From NCBI GenBank assembly GCA_038363005.1, contig JBBQBI010000001.1:310001-374000 (forward strand): a DNA stretch of 64,000 nucleotides, given 5' to 3'. This document shows, piece by piece, positions 61,723 through 64,000 of this stretch (the first letter of the stretch is position 1; every line of letters begins with the position of its first letter). Made by a program: the position numbers and the translations under genes. The DNA is from JAKOWB01 sp038363005 (GTDB lineage Bacteria; Pseudomonadota; Alphaproteobacteria; Kiloniellales; JACOMY01). The notes below the pieces were generated by a model. It did no database searches. It was given only the letters and a program-made list of their open reading frames with translations, and was not told the origin of the DNA.

Positions 61723-61775
61723 GGGAAAGCCCGCCGGAATCTGCCCGGCCAGCCGCGAAGGGCCCGCCCCGAACC

Positions 61776-62439
61776 ATGTCCGCCGCCTGCGAAGCCAACG
61801 ACAAGCTGGTGCTTGCCCTGCCCAAGGGCCGCATCCTGCAGGAGCTGGGACCGCTGCTGCGGCGCGCCGGCGTCAGGCCCGAGCCAGCCTTCGAGGACGA
61901 GAACGCCCGCCAGCTGCGCTTCAGCACCGAGGATCCGGGACTCGACATCATCCGCGTGCGTTCCTTCGATGTCGCCACCTTCGTCGCCTTCGGTGCCGCG
62001 CATTTGGGTGTCGCCGGCAATGACGTGCTGATGGAGTTCGACTATCCGGAGATCTACGCGCCGGTCGACCTGGGCATTGGCCGCTGCCGCATCTCGGTGG
62101 CCGAGCCGACGGCGCTCTCGGCCGGCGACGATCCCAGCCGCTGGAGCCACATCCGTGTCGCCACCAAGTATCCGGAGATCACCCGCCGCCACTTCGCCCG
62201 CCGCGGCGTGCAGGCCGAATGCATTAAGCTGAACGGCGCGCTGGAGTTGGCGCCCGGCATGGGACTCTGCCAGCGCATCGTCGACCTGGTCTCCACCGGC
62301 AAGACCCTGGCGGCCAATGATCTGGTCGAGGTCGAGCGCATCGCCGAGGTCACCAGCCGGTTGATCGTCAACCGCACCGCTTTGAAGACCCGGCCGCGCG
62401 AGCTTGGCCGCTGGGTCGAGCGCTTCCGCGAGGCGGTCG

Positions 62440-62450
<11 letters not shown>
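61776..62450 (+). CDS. hisG: ATP phosphoribosyltransferase, short form
   Basis: The 224-residue enzyme condenses ATP and PRPP in the first step of histidine synthesis. It has LVLALPKGRILQELGPLLRRAG, VAGNDVLMEF and the PRPP-binding LNGALELAPGMGLCQRIVDLVSTGKTL. It lacks the C-terminal regulatory domain of long HisG, so it should need HisZ, which is not in the window. It overlaps hisD by 11 bp. Confidence 0.96.
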
Positions 62451-63736
<1,286 letters not shown>

Positions 63737-63744
<8 letters not shown>

Positions 63745-64000
63745 GCGGCAATCCCGGCTCGTCAAGGTGGCGCTCGACGAGAAAAGCGTCGTGCGCCGCA
63801 GCTCCGAGGTGGAGCACGAGCGCGCCGTCGCCATCTATGACCTGATCGAGGACAACAGCTTCGCCCCGGTCGGCGACCACCCCGGCCCCTTCGGCCTGCG
63901 GCTGCGGATCGAGGAATCCCGCCTGGTCTTCGACATCCGCGATGCCGAGGAAGCCGAGCTTGGCGCCGTGCACCTCTCGCTTACCCCCTTCCGGCGCATC
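63737..64000 (+). CDS. UPF0262 family protein (truncated by window edge)
   Basis: The first 88 codons are present. The sequence RLVKVALDEKSVVRRSSEVEHERAVAIYDLIEDNSF followed by PFGLRLRIEESRLVFDIRD matches the UPF0262 family, which is found next to hisD in alphaproteobacteria. Function is unknown. The ATG at 63737 overlaps the hisD stop by 8 bp; the 3' end lies beyond the window. Confidence 0.9.

Overview
The window reads as one GC-rich chromosome segment of an alphaproteobacterium, most likely of the Rhodospirillales. The best taxonomic signal is the housekeeping block at the right end (murA, a DUF2948 gene, short-form hisG, hisD, a UPF0262 gene), an order typical of that group. Coding density is high and overlaps of stop and start codons are common.

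Positions 1-15165 are the right part of a podovirus-like prophage. In order: major capsid protein, a small virion protein, T7 gp11-like and gp12-like tail tube proteins, a gp14-like core protein, large terminase, a gp13-like/acetyltransferase-fold protein, two tail fibres with related N-termini, small tail genes, a tail protein with an arabinofuranosidase-like domain, two antisense methyltransferase cargo genes (one FkbM-type), and a lysis cassette (holin, M15 endolysin, Rz/Rz1-like spanins). Portal, integrase and replication genes must lie left of the window or be absent.

Positions 16024-30959 are a complete-looking aryl polyene (APE/xanthomonadin-type) pigment cluster in two convergent operons. 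The plus-strand operon encodes chain-length-factor-like ketosynthase, acyltransferase, two acyl carrier proteins, a membrane protein, an aryl/acyl ligase fused to a dehydratase, a glycosyltransferase-acyltransferase fusion, thioesterase, ketosynthase, dehydratase, ketoreductase and a second ketosynthase. The minus-strand operon encodes a LolA-like carrier, an MMPL exporter, a flavoenzyme with flavin-halogenase motifs, and a DUF3261-like lipoprotein. The polyene would be built on the carrier proteins in the cytoplasm, joined to a lipid by the glycosyl/acyltransferase, and moved to the outer membrane by MMPL, LolA and the lipoprotein.

Positions 31150-40640 hold acid catabolism genes: a fused indolepyruvate ferredoxin oxidoreductase with an acyl-CoA dehydrogenase, divergent from a biotin-dependent acyl-CoA carboxylase pair, a MaoC hydratase and a TetR regulator.

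Positions 40737-59450 are bounded by a perfect 27-bp direct repeat. The right copy is the 3' end of an intact tRNA-Thr(GGT) gene plus 11 bp of flank; the left copy is a truncated tRNA end. This is the footprint of an island inserted at a tRNA gene, though no integrase is visible. The cargo is catabolic: TetR with a crotonase, 2-hydroxyacid/alcohol oxidoreductases, glyoxalase I, a TRAP transporter, a ThDP enzyme, another crotonase, and an operon with a Cys-less thiolase-like protein, its DUF35 partner, two oxidoreductases, a nitronate monooxygenase-type enzyme and an acyl-CoA ligase.

Positions 59649-64000 are the housekeeping block (cell-wall and histidine synthesis), cut at the right edge inside the UPF0262 gene.
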